Source: Tetrapyrgos nigripes
Taxonomy: Eukaryota > Basidiomycota > Agaricomycetes > Agaricales > Campanellaceae
Assembly (NCBI GenBank): GCA_013368315.1
Contig: JAACJM010000082.1
Span: 248,001 to 312,000, forward strand
Direction of reading: 5' to 3'
DNA: 64,000 bases
Part shown: piece by piece, positions 45,236 through 56,066 of the stretch
Position numbering within the stretch: position 1 is the first letter of the stretch
Layout: each line of letters starts with the position of its first letter
Notes under the pieces: generated by a model
What the model was told of the DNA's origin: nothing
Seen by the model: the letters and a program-made list of their open reading frames with translations, nothing else
Database searches by the model: none
Program-made: the position numbers and the translations under genes

Positions 45236-46300
45236 AACAGTCGTCATTTGGGCGTTTATAGTGGTAACATTGTATTTTACTGCTATGGATTATGTGCGTA
45301 TAAAACTTGCTTGTCCTACTTCGACCTTTTTCTGCGCATTCATCTCAGCGCTACTTGGCTCAGTGATATCGTTCGCAGGTCCAGTGGCGATTACCGCTGT
45401 GTTCACCACGTCAGTTGTGGGTCAGTTTATTGGATTTGTTACTCCAATTATTGCTCGGTTTGTTGGGGGGACGAGGTTTGTGCATCAAGGGGGTCCGGGC
45501 CGGAGAATCCCGTACCGGGGCTAGGTAGGTAGGTTCCCTGGCGAAGCCCTTAGATTTTTTTTTTTACCGACTAATTTGGAGCTGGCAAGCATGCTGGCGG
45601 GTGTCAATCTGGTGAGCTGTGAAGTCAAACGCATAAATATATGCTCACCAGATGTTTTATGACAATTACGCAGTATCTCTGAGCGCGAGCCAGGTAAGGT
45701 TCCGACTGTCCGGCAAAGCACAAGACTTGAGGTCATGTGCACATACTATATTTGGCAGGTAAACTCGTGTGAACTTACCTTATATAGAAGGTAAGGTAGG
45801 TAGGTTCCTTGACCAAGGCACTAAATTTTTTTCCAACCCCCGGTCGTTAATTTTTTTTTTCGGACCCCCTTGTTGTGCATGGGCCTTTTAATTTGGGGTT
45901 TTTGGTAAGTTGATCTACTTACCTACATTCAATGTGAGATATGCATGATGATGCTTGTGCGCACTACTTAGAGCGCCCCAGTCGCATTCATCGCCTCGAG
46001 TTACATGACCTTTATGATCATCGTGTTCCTCTTCCCCGCGACTTGCCCGCGACGCCATTGCCCGCGTCGGAGAGTATGAATTACATTGTTGTTTTTGTTG
46101 GGGGAATGATGATAATTTTATCCTTAGGATATTACTTCTTTCCGAGATATGAAGGAATATATATTGGTTTACAGGCCCTGTTCATACGATTACGATTGAC
46201 ATCAAAGGTACTGGCAAGCCTGAGTTAGAAGGAGGGGATGGGAATGAGGAGAATCAAAGCGAGGGAAGGGGAGAGAAGGATGATACTTCTACTACTATAT
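45235..46300 (+). pseudogene. Permease 3'-exons copy (copy 4), deleted and interrupted
   Basis: Follows the reverse complement of 8.14-7.40 kb: 'VVIWAFIVVTLYFTAMDYV', a deletion of about 150 bp that removes most of the next exon, 'CAFISALLG', 'FAGPVAITAVFTTSVVGQFI', then an insertion of 387 bp (45486-45872), then the final membrane exon (45.95-46.25 kb). It is not functional. It continues into K4 in the parental tail-to-tail arrangement. Confidence 0.85.
45486..45872. mobile_element. hAT-like non-autonomous element, 387 bp
   Basis: Perfect 12-bp terminal repeats CAAGGGGGTCCG and CGGACCCCCTTG are flanked by the 8-bp duplication TTGTGCAT (45478-45485, 45873-45880). The empty site is the parental permease exon near 7.79 kb. 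The motif GGTAGGTAGGTTCC occurs near both ends, followed by T-runs. No coding capacity. Confidence 0.92.
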
Positions 46301-46347
46301 CTAGTATGTAGTAGATGGCAGTAGTGTTATACATCGATGGTGATGCC

Positions 46348-46748
46348 CTAATTGTTAATGCAGACAGGACCCACACCGAAACCAGGTGGGAAGGGGACGA
46401 TGCATCCGTTGTTCTCACCTCCGGAGAGGTTGTGACAGCAGATTTCTCCAGAAGGACCTGTAAAAGGTGTTAGCATGATGACTCAGTTCAACGTGAATTG
46501 ACAACTTACACTATAGAGGTGATTGGAATTTTAATGAGAATGTGGGTCAGATAATCGGCGAATAGTGTAACAAACTTACGTCGGCTTCAGTAGAGCCTAG
46601 ATAGTTCATGAACAGTATTTTAGCATCAAGCCTGGACAGTTCATACGATGAAAAGAACGGAGAACGTACAAAGAGCATTAACGCCAGGGAGAAGTCCCTG
46701 AGCGAACATGAGGAGGGAGAGAGTGGCAATAAGTTGTTTGAAGTACAT
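46348..46748 (-). CDS. Small six-cysteine secreted peptide K4
   Basis: Exons on the minus strand: 46748-46670, 46596-46580, single base 46510 and 46457-46348. They give 207 nt, 68 aa. The mature peptide begins CSTEADCPSGEICC and the last loop has PPGFGVGPV. TATA is at 46812-46806. The sequence before the 1-nt exon is CTCTATAG and after it GTAAGTTGTC, so the exon persists even though its flanks have changed. The gene is in inverted copy D of the ancestral block, which also carries the broken esterase. K3 and K4 are each other's closest relatives by eye and share a nearby hAT insertion. Confidence 0.7.
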
Positions 46749-47118
46749 TCTTGCAGTTCACACTTGATTCGAAGGATGGTAAAATATGGGCAAGGTATGA
46801 GGGGCTTTTATACCTCTCTGGCGAGTCAAGAATAGCTCTGCAATGGAAGAACGAGAGGCTAGAGCCACATCGATGTATCATGTCCCGGTATTTCGGAGCT
46901 TCAAGCTAGGTTTGTAGGAGTTGACTGAAACGCGTAGTACGGTACCGCTCTCCTCCCGGCGCCGTCGATATACGAGAGCGCTGTTCTGGTTTTTCTATGA
47001 TTTTATTTGAGTCTGAGCAATAAAATTCCAGTAATAAAAATCGACTAAGCTCAGTGATCACTGGTGATTAACATGGCTAGGATACTTGGGTTCATATGAA
47101 ATGACGTGAGCCTTGAAC

Positions 47119-47642
47119 CAGTCTTCTACCTTAAGCCCTTAAACTTTCGGGTTTCCAAAATCTTTAAGGCTTAATTAAGGACCAAGGTTAACGGTAAGTA
47201 TTTTTTAAGGGTTGGATTTAAGCCCCACTAAATACAATCTGTGCTGCGAGCACTCTTTGCAACGTATTCCTCGTACAGGCAGAGCGACGGTTTTACCTCG
47301 GAAGAGGGGATCGAGCACACAGTGATGCCAGGAAGGGGCAAGCAAGGTCCATTTGTAAAGTATCGCTGCGTTGTGTATATATATTGAGTCTAATCACAAA
47401 TAGTGGATAAGGTTAAAGGTATAAGATGGCGGTGGAATAGTGAGAATTGGCCGTAGCAACACGGCGGGTATCCTTCAACAGTATTAACTTCATTGCTGTA
47501 AAGGTTGGGTAACCTTAGAAATTTTATTCTTACACTAGTCAGGCAGCGGCCCGACGACATTTCTGAAGGCTTCAGCTTAATGGCTTTAAGGCTTAAAACA
47601 TTGAAAGCCTTAAGGCCCTATTAGAGTACTAGTAGAACACTG
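47119..47642. mobile_element. hAT-like non-autonomous element, 524 bp (copy B)
   Basis: Same element and same target duplication CCTTGAAC (47111-47118, 47643-47650) as at 44157. It therefore inserted once, before units C and D were duplicated from each other. Confidence 0.85.
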
Positions 47643-48189
47643 CCTTGAACGTTGGGGAAATGGTTACTTCATTCCAGAATTCCCGACTACCTACAGCTCC
47701 ACCTTACAAGTATGCAAGTCCTGAAACCAGATTCTTTCCATGAGAAGAAGAGGAGTTTACGGCTGTAGACCAAGAGAGGCACTCCGGGAAGCATCACAGC
47801 GGATCTTTCCCACATTTTAAAGGCACTAGTAGGAACCTAGGTAAATACTTCTGGCCCCCTTACACAGACCCAGTACGGTTCTCGTTGTCACTGTAGACGA
47901 GCTTTATCGAACATGAATTTGAGGCTGAGCATTGAAGGACCTGATCACAGGTGACTTTGAAGGTTGCTAGGATACTTGGGTTCATCGTTAGCCTTAAGAA
48001 GTGTGGCGCGGGCCTCAGTGAACGTCGAGAAAAGGCTACTTCCACAATTCCTCAACAGATAGATATATATTTTGGCATCCCATCGTTCTCGAGGCACGTT
48101 CTCACTGTTGACGAGCTTTCCCGTACATATACGGACCCCAACCAGGTAGAAGTTAGCTGCATTTAGTAGATACACATAGAACCTTAAAG

Positions 48190-49530
48190 GAATTGTCGAG
48201 GACCTCGTCAACGAGATCAGCCATGAACCTATGTGTTTATTTCGGATGGCTAAACCCTCCAGGGAGCCGTCGTCAAAGTATGCAAGACGTAATGAAACTG
48301 AGAGGATTCGCCCATCGATCCAATAAAAATGATGATCCCCATCCTTACACCACCCAAACTCACTGTTGCAATCCGCCTGACAATTTGTACACTGGTCTGG
48401 GCTGGAATACCCGAAAGCCTGATACCCCATTTCAAAACCAGATCCAGCCAGATCCGTGCAAACTCTAATGGAGTTTTGATGAAACACATTTAGGCCGCCG
48501 TATATTTTCTGTTTGAAGGCTTCACCTTAGGGGGCGATGGTACCTCGGTCATAGATGTCAAGGACGAAGAGGGACTTTCGTGGGTGGACTGGAAAGGATT
48601 GAGATCTGGTCCAGAATGACTTGCGCAGCAGCAGGCATGTGGTCGCCGTCGTCTAATAACGAAGAAGCTGCGTTAGTATGCGATTAATAGAAGACAAGGT
48701 TTGCTAGCACAGTGATGCTAAGCAATCACTATAAGCCAATTCAAGAACGATGAGCACGAAAGGAAAAAAATGAACGAACGAACTCGATGCCAAAGATGCT
48801 ATATAGTGTTTTGTCCGGATCAAGGATATGGTTCTGATCTAGGAAGGTTTACACTGGGACGCAATGTGGTTCAGATGAGAGGAGTAAAAGAGCTACTGAC
48901 TCTGTCCGAGGAAGTCCACTTTTCTTGGATTGCTGGGCCAAAGTGATAGATCCGTGCATGCACCCCATTGCTGAGATTTAGAAAGTCAGTCAATCCCTCT
49001 TCAGAGAAATGGAAGATGACCAGAATGACCCGGTTACCCGCAGCATAGTCCATCAATGTAGCGCCGATATCGCTGGCGACGCCTTCAATCCAGACAGGAC
49101 CGCTTGTCGATATACTACCCCCAGCTTCCGGGTTTGGGGGAATAAGCACAGGTGGAAGGAGAGAGCCATTGTCAATGCCTCCATCGGTGTATGAGTCCTT
49201 TCATGAATGTTGTTCAGCGTGTGTCGAAGAGATGAAAGATATAAACTCACACCAAAAAACACGATGGTCTTGAATGGCCCTAGAATCAACCCTGCATTGA
49301 CATCCACATATGGACCACCTAGAGGGCCGTATGAAGGGTGCACGGCAAGGTGTACTTATTCTGTTTCCCGCTGGACTTTTCGACCTGACCCAGTGAGACT
49401 GGAATGAACGTTACCGAGGAGTCCCAAGGTAACGACAACGATTCTCTTCACGGTGGAGAGTAAACGATGGGCAGGAAAATAATTCAGTGAAAACGGCTGT
49501 TCGACGACCTGTCTTAAATAGCCAGCTGTC
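48190..49530 (-). pseudogene. Broken copy of the GDSL esterase
   Basis: An inverted copy of 4.5-5.86 kb. Recognisable pieces are the start (MKRIVVVTLGLLGNV), 'GPLGGPYVDVNAGLILGP', 'DIGATLMDYA', 'CKDGDHHFYWIDG' and the final Ser/His region. Breaks: an indel shifts the frame after the signal peptide, a TAA replaces the CAA codon before GGTGAAGCC near 48530, short deletions remove part of 'TNGKSFLVLDVYG', and the segment corresponding to 'LNVGYVDFAPIWD' is lost. The second intron donor has become GC (GCT|GCGGGT). It lies in unit D with K4. Confidence 0.85.
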
Positions 49531-49599
49531 TGCGGAAAAACCGTTGCCACGTTCAGCTCTGAACCCAGGCCAGAAATTCTCTGGGAGACGAAGTGGATA

Positions 49600-50457
49600 C
49601 ATGATTATAATAATGCACTTCTACTAATCAGACAAAAAACGAGGAGAGACGACATAGGATGAGCCAACTGGGAGGGAAAGGTAGTCGAGGACAAGCAGCA
49701 CCGGCAAAAATAACCGGCAAACGCGTCCTGCCAAACTGGGCCTGGGAATTTCGACTCGCGAGTCGAAATTCCACTTCGATGTCAGCGTTGTCTGACCATA
49801 CACCTTCTAGGTGGAAGAAATGCAAAGCTTTCGTCAAAGAGGTCGGCGACGTTCAACATTCAACGTTCTAGTCCGGTACTTAGATCTTAGAGCTTGCGAT
49901 ACAGGTGCCATCGTGACACTGTTTCTAACGGAGCAGTCGACGTGTCCCTAGGTCTATCAAGCTCACAATTCTTTCTCCAGTTTTGCTTTCTCCTCGGCAG
50001 TCCGGACGATGCATGTCAATCTTCCTTCCTCTGAGCCCGAAAAGTCCACGGTGAATGCGGAAGGCTTAACGCTACTGATTTACTTGCTGGCGGAGCACAC
50101 CAGGAACTTTCGCTTCCCAAGTTCCTTCGCTGCCAGAAACAACCAAATATCCCACTTCAACACACGGTACACTGCCAAATGATTAGTTCTAGTCAGGTTC
50201 CATGTCAACAACGGCACCAACGACTTCGAAGGGACCTGGCTAACCCGGGAAGCTCTCAAATGTGCTCGATTTTAAGGTGTCTGTAATCTATCGGTCCCTC
50301 CCTGTCCTTCTATTAACCTTCTAGCTTACATAGTCTATAGATGGTTCCATTTCCACTCTTACCGTAAAGACCGAGTCACCGGTGGTCCTGTCTGGGTATT
50401 TAACGAGAGACGACTTTATAGGATGGTCACTGTTGAAGCCCGTCTTCACCTTTCAAA
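49600..50457. other. Spacer and WSC-gene upstream region
   Basis: No gene recognised. 49870-50400 is the source or sister of the copy at 36785-37370. A TATTTAA at 50397-50403 precedes the WSC-gene ATG by about 60 bp. Near 49750 the palindrome TTTCGACTCGCGAGTCGAAA is seen. Confidence 0.5.
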
Positions 50458-53055
50458 ATGCGTGTCATCTCAACTGTCTCCTTCCTCAGGATCGCTACGC
50501 TGCAGCTGCAGCTGGTGGTGGGTAAAATTGCGTTCCTACTCATCGTACTTGGCCTGATTTACTTTCTTTTTGACACTGCAGAACGCCGACTCGGACAAAT
50601 CCCAAACCTACCCTCTTGACCACTACAACGGTTGGCATTCGGAGGGCTGTCATGCGTGCGCGAATAAATCCTTGTCTTCCTCTTGCCTTTTTCCGTTTCA
50701 TGTTCTTCTCTTCTCCATCTCTGCTATTTGATTCTAACCTCATTCCATCCCTTTTTTTTTTTGCTTCAACCTTTCGTCCAACAGCGACTGTATCCAGAAC
50801 CGAACCCTCGCCTACCGTCAACCCGACAGCGACACCAACACCGGACCTCGTTGTCTCGATCTCTGTCGTTCGCAGGGTTATACTTGGGCTGGGGTGGAAT
50901 TTGGGAGGGAGTGCTGTGAGTCTCTTAAGCTTTTTCTCATTCCATACCTCTCCTAGTACCTACTCTGTTTTCCGTACATCTCATTCATATTCATACAAAC
51001 TGCCACGCTAACCTAACTCTCCTCGTTGTTGACATGTAATAATATGATACTCTAGACTGCGGCCACGCCCTCACCCCCGACCACGATCTCGGTCTCTTAC
51101 CCTCCTCCGCATGCAACGTCCACTGCACGGGTGACGACAACCAAGTTTGTGGAGGCGTCGACGCGATTAATGTGTATCAGTATTCGGAAGTCGTGCCTAG
51201 TTATGATGGGTATAATGTGACGGGATGTGTTGCGTGAGTGCTTTTGGAATTCTCCTTGATGATCTGGGTTTTCAAGGTTTTTTTTTTTTAATGACTGTGG
51301 GCCTTTGCGTAAAACAGGGAGACCGATTGGCGGTGAGTATCTATGAGTCTCCCAGTGTACCCATGGTCCTCGCTTTTTCATACTGATCACTGGCCGTTTA
51401 CTCTTGGTTTACTCTTTCTCTTCTAATTACTTACATAGTACCGGAGGCCAACCCCGTCTCCTCCCCAATGCCTCCTTCATCAACGACTCCATGACCGTCG
51501 AAAGTTGTATTGGATTTTGTAAGAGTGCGGGATATCATTTGGCTGGGTTGGAATATGCTAGGGTGTGTTCGATTTCGATTTCTTTTTTCTTCTTGTTTCT
51601 GTATGACTGACTTACTGTTTTCGCTCTTCACCGATTACCTCGTTCGCCGATTGACGTTTGACTCGTCGTCTCATTATCATGACAGGAATGTTGTACGTCT
51701 TTCCCTCTATTAATCTATAGTCTATAACACGCCAACTGATCGAATTTGTATCATTTTCCTTTCCTTTTCTTTTTACCTTCAAGACTGTGCCAACCTCCCC
51801 TCCTCCGGATCCCCTCCTCCATTCCCACCCACCTCGTGGAACCTCACCTCCTATGACCAATGTTACCTCCCATGCCCGGGTAACTCTTCACAAGCCTGCG
51901 GAAGTGGGGAGTGGGGACGTTGGGGTGTGTTTTGGTTTATTCTGATTTGAATAATGGGACTAGTGGGACGACGGGGAGTGGTGCTGGCGGTGGTGGGGGA
52001 AGTGGCACTGGAGGTTGCACCGGTGCATGGTGTGGAACCGGCACTGGAGGTAGCGGTGGCAGTGGTGGTAGTGGTAGTGGCTCTGGTACCGGATCTAGTG
52101 GTTCTGGTACTGGTTCTGGTGGTAGTGGTGGCGGCTCTGGGACTGGTACCAGTACGGGATCTGGATCTGGTACCGGCTCAGGCTCAGGTGGTAGCAGTGG
52201 AGGCTCATCGGGCGGCTCGGGAGGTTCCAGTACTGGTTCTGGTACTGGTGGTTCGGGTACAGGCACTGGTGGAAGCTCTGGTGGGTCTGGTACGGGAAGT
52301 GGGTCAGGTAGTGGCGGTAGCGGTGGATCCGGGGGTTCTATTGGCTCTGGGACTGGGACTGGTTCGGGATCAGGTTCTGGCTCAGGCTCGGGCAGTTCTG
52401 GTGGAAGCTCAGGAAGTGGAAGTGGCTCCGGCTCCGGCTCTGGGACTGGGACCGGGACTGGTTCGGGATCAGGCTCTGGTTCAGGGTCAGGCGGTTCCGG
52501 CAGCGGTTCCGGTGGTGGCTCAGGCTGCGGCCAATGCTGGGAACCTGTCGGATGCTATAGCGCTCAGCATTTCGGTGGCCCAATGTACGTATATTCCTCC
52601 TCCATTCATCGTATCCTCTGTAGCTGACATCCCTCATCCATTATTGCATCAATCTACTATCTACCATCTAGCGACGCAATCATCGATGTCCTATCCTACG
52701 AATGCCAATTCTCCGGACCACTGACGACCAAAAACTGTGAAGCCGAATGTTCTAATCAAGGGTTCAACGTTGCTGGGATTCTTGATGGGACTACTTGCCG
52801 TATGTGTTTTAACTCGTCCGTATTCTGTTACGCGATTGATTCATTGGCCTTCTTCTATACTTCTACTCTTCTACTTCTTTCTTTCCAGGCTGCGCAACCA
52901 TCAAAAAACTCTCCACCCTTTTACCCGGGCTAATTGATACCCTCCATGTCGACGATAGACAGTGTAACGCTGCTTGTCCCGGGAATAAGAACGAGTATTG
53001 TGGTGGTCCTTCGAGGATTTCGATGTTCCTGCGTGGTAAGAAGGCTTGGTGGTGA
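50458..53055 (+). pseudogene. Multi-WSC-domain secreted protein, frameshifted
   Basis: Ten exons fit: 50458-50517, 50582-50655, 50785-50915, 51056-51233, 51318-51332, 51439-51562, 51686-51692 (7 nt), 51784-52584, 52672-52799 and 52889-53055. A signal-like N terminus leads to WSC domain 1 (GWHSEGCHADC, CYCG, 'CNVHCTGDDNQVCGG'), WSC 2 ('GFCKSAGYHLAGLEYAREC', YCAN, 'CPGNSSQACG'), a Gly/Ser/Thr linker of about 190 aa and WSC 3 ([11 protein letters not shown], 'CNAACPGNKNEYCGG'). WSC domains bind wall glycans. All exons match in phase except exon 8: one base is missing, or two are extra, in the G-rich stretch at about 51905-51915, and translation meets TGA at 51948. It could be a sequencing error in GC-rich DNA or a real lesion; without the lesion it would be a cell-wall surface protein. 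Confidence 0.75.
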
Positions 53056-53422
53056 TCAGATTGGTGATTGCGACAATGTGGTGATGATGGTTGTGGATTT
53101 TGCGTCATGGTGTCTTGCGACTTGGTGAGCAAGGGCGAGCAAATGGACTTTTTGGTAGATTGATAGATGAATATACTTAAACGGTTTTCATTTTGGTAGT
53201 ACATGCGCGTACACACTTTCTTCTACGTGGGGTATATGTAGAGCAATCTATTGGTGTTGCTGCACTCATCTACATCATGACTTGTGCCAACCATCCTGGC
53301 TAACCCGAATATCCGAAACCCACAAAGTTGCGAGGAAATTTTACGTACATATACGCATACAACTTCTTTCTATTCTTTCTTCGTATCCCATCTTCGTATT
53401 CCAGTGTCCTAGTATCAATCAA
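53056..53422. other. Convergent intergenic spacer
   Basis: It lies between the ends of the WSC gene and the purine permease, which converge. No gene or distinct terminator signal seen. Confidence 0.4.
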
Positions 53423-56066
53423 TCATTCCTTCGACGGAGCCGAATGAAGAGAAGACGCTCCCTCAGGCTGTTCCTCCAAAGCAAGTATGTTGTCCGTTTC
53501 CTGGTCCTCCGCTTCCCGAGGGAGTATCAGGTTCAACGACGACGCGACAATACCACCTGACAAGACTATTGGAAATTTTGAAAAAAAAGACATCGTTAGC
53601 AACAAGCCGCTCGCGAAATAACAAAAATTTCCACTAACAAGGTGTACTCAATATAATCACAATCGCATTAAAAAACCCTTCAAGCGCACTGCTTGGATGG
53701 TTCACACCGTCGAAAAGATGCGTAAAAAAATCGGGAACAAGGAGGTCTGCTACACCGAAAGATAAGGCTGCGGCGAGGATGAAGCGGTCTCGACGGGTAA
53801 ATTTGGTGAAGGAGAGGACTCGGATTCCTGATACCTGGTTGGGACGGTCAGTCCACACGGACATGATCGACAGGAAGGATATGATACGTACCGCGACAGA
53901 TGCAAAGAGGAATGTAGTTACACCTCCAATAACAGGGTTGGGGACTGCCACAGATAGAATTGAGTAAGGAAAAGGCTCTGTGGAAAGGATATGTGGACGT
54001 ACTCGCAAGGAACACCCCAGATATCTTCCCAAGCACCCCGAAAAGAATCAGGAAGAAGCAACACCAACGTCCTGCGGAAATATTTGCGCAGCGAGTTATG
54101 GCTATGACGCCGTTATTCTAGAAGACCGTGGACATGGACACGTCAATGACTTTTTTCGGGGAACAAAAAGTGAAAGCCCGTATGTATACGTACCTGTGCA
54201 AAAACAGACAAAGGCGTAACTGTGAATAGCGCTGAGAGAAAACCACCCAAACCATCGCTCTGATCAGAACGGAAGCAGTTGTCAGTAAAATCTAATAAAT
54301 TGCGAGGGCACGATGACCTGGGATATGACGTATACGCACCAAAATACCTCCTTGAATCCTAGAGTCGAATTCTAGTCCTTGCACGGCCACTCGAGACACC
54401 TCTGCAGAGGCGGTTATGTCGCCCATGGCTTCCATTGCCAAGGAAACTGGATGAAGGAATCCAGTGTGAGTGTATTGAGTAAGTAGAAAGAACATTGAAA
54501 ACCGCATTTGGCTTACCATAGACTGCCAACACTAAAACATAGAAACATGTTAGTAACTATTTCGGTCATGGAAAACAGCGAGGATAACGTACTAGGAAGA
54601 ATGGCCGGCGGATAGACCCCAATTTTAAAAGTACGTACCCTTTATTTGGGGGTACAGTCAGCGTATACTTCTTCAAAAAGACAGGTCACAGGACGTACCA
54701 TAGGAAAGTAATAGCTGGAGCGCTCTTGATGCTAGAGCCATCGATGTATCCTGCAGCACCTGCGACAATACAACCGACCGCAAGTCCGACAATAATACTA
54801 ACGTTCTTCAAGAAAGGCGAGCCAAAAATCTCCGTGAGGATGATACTGATAAACGACAAGAAACCAAGTCCAATGAACTCTGGTGATCCCCAGGGTAATG
54901 GTCTCGGTGCGAAGATAGTAGGACAGAGTCGGAAAATTCCACTATCCGGTCTACCCCTACAGTCATTTGAACCACCAGCCCAGTTGGGGACACCGGATGA
55001 GCCGACTAAAGAGGCACCAATCATGAGGATGACAGTCCCTACAAAAAAGGTTAGAACGAGCTTATATGCTGATGCTCTCAGGCTAGCTGACCTGTCACTA
55101 AAGGAGGAAATATTCTCTTGAGGACACGAGGAGGGACGAAAGCCATGAACATTTCGAGGAATGAGCATATGAGAGAGGTTCCTGCCAGCAATAGCGTAAG
55201 AAATGTAGTCTTGAAACTACACATACATGTGCGACATACCCAAAACCTTGCCATAGGCGTCAGGGCATGGGTCTCTTACGGTGGTACCATCAGCCAAGGT
55301 AGTCATAGTACAAGTCCCATCACGATACATGGCGTCGAAAATCTGCAAGCACGCAAAATCAAGCACAGCCCGTGTTATGAGGATAGAATGTCACCAACAG
55401 CGGTCGCAGTCGAAAGGGTTGAAAAGCTGGTACCAACAACTATGCGGTCCATGAGTAACGCTTCTACAAGCTTCTGGCTGAGCGGTACTCACCTGAAATC
55501 AATCCAGTTCCCAGGTAGTAGCTTTTAAAGAGGCGGATGCGAGACATTTGTACCAAACTGAGTATACCTGAAAGAAAGACTTGGTTAAAGCCTAAGCTTT
55601 GACGTGCAAATGAGCTCTCGTACCACAGCCTATCAAAGACGCAGAAATCATGTACGCGCTAGTTGCGCTATCCAGACTCAAAGCACTTGCAAAAATAATG
55701 GGCGGAGTGATTAATCCTGTTTGTTTGATATAAGAAATTTGGGGCAAAGATAAAGACCGCCTAAGACATACCAGCAAGCATAGCCAGAGCATGTTGCAAA
55801 CCCGTCGCAATCACCAATAATAGAGGCATTTCCTCATCAAGACCGTAGAAAGGTGGAGATCGACTTGGGCCGCCCTTTAGGAAAGGAAAGGTTGGTAAAC
55901 AGAGCCAGCCGTAGTCGTATCGACCGAACCATCCGTGCTTTGTTGTCAGTTTGTCTTTTGCAATAGCAGCCTGACCGCGAAATCCTTCAAGTCTTGGTAC
56001 CAAATCAACGTAAGGGTGTTGTATGGGCTTAGGCTGACCGTTTTGTGTAGAGGGATTGTCCGACAT
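53423..56066 (-). CDS. NCS2/NAT purine (uric acid-xanthine type) permease
   Basis: A multi-exon minus-strand gene from MSDNPSTQNGQPKPIQ at 56066 to the stop at 53423. Signatures in order: 'LLLVIATGLQHALAMLAG' (TM1), 'GLITPPIIFASALSLDS', 'VTGTVILMIGASLVGSSG', 'GSPEFIGLGFLSFISIILTE', 'IFGSPFLKNVSIIVGL', 'PAITFLW', the NAT motif NNGVIAITRCA (after an exon border at Q/N, near 54110), 'PNPVIGGVTTFLFASVAV' and a charged tail 'EEQPEGASSLHSAPSKE'. The NAT motif and the conserved TM8-TM10 region define purine/H+ symporters of the fungal UapA/UapC type in the plasma membrane. Exact substrate (xanthine, uric acid or others) is inferred. I saw no inactivating change in the exons I could follow. Confidence 0.88.

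Noticed and set aside
47945..48487. 180-aa frame with CKDGDHHFYWIDG as a separate gene
   Set aside because: It is the C-terminal part of the broken esterase copy reading on through an unspliced intron into the spacer.
51937..52724. Frames of 109, 256 and 99 aa overlapping the Gly/Ser linker
   Set aside because: Shadow frames of the GGT/GGC/TCT-rich linker; only the Gly/Ser frame links to the cysteine-rich WSC 3.
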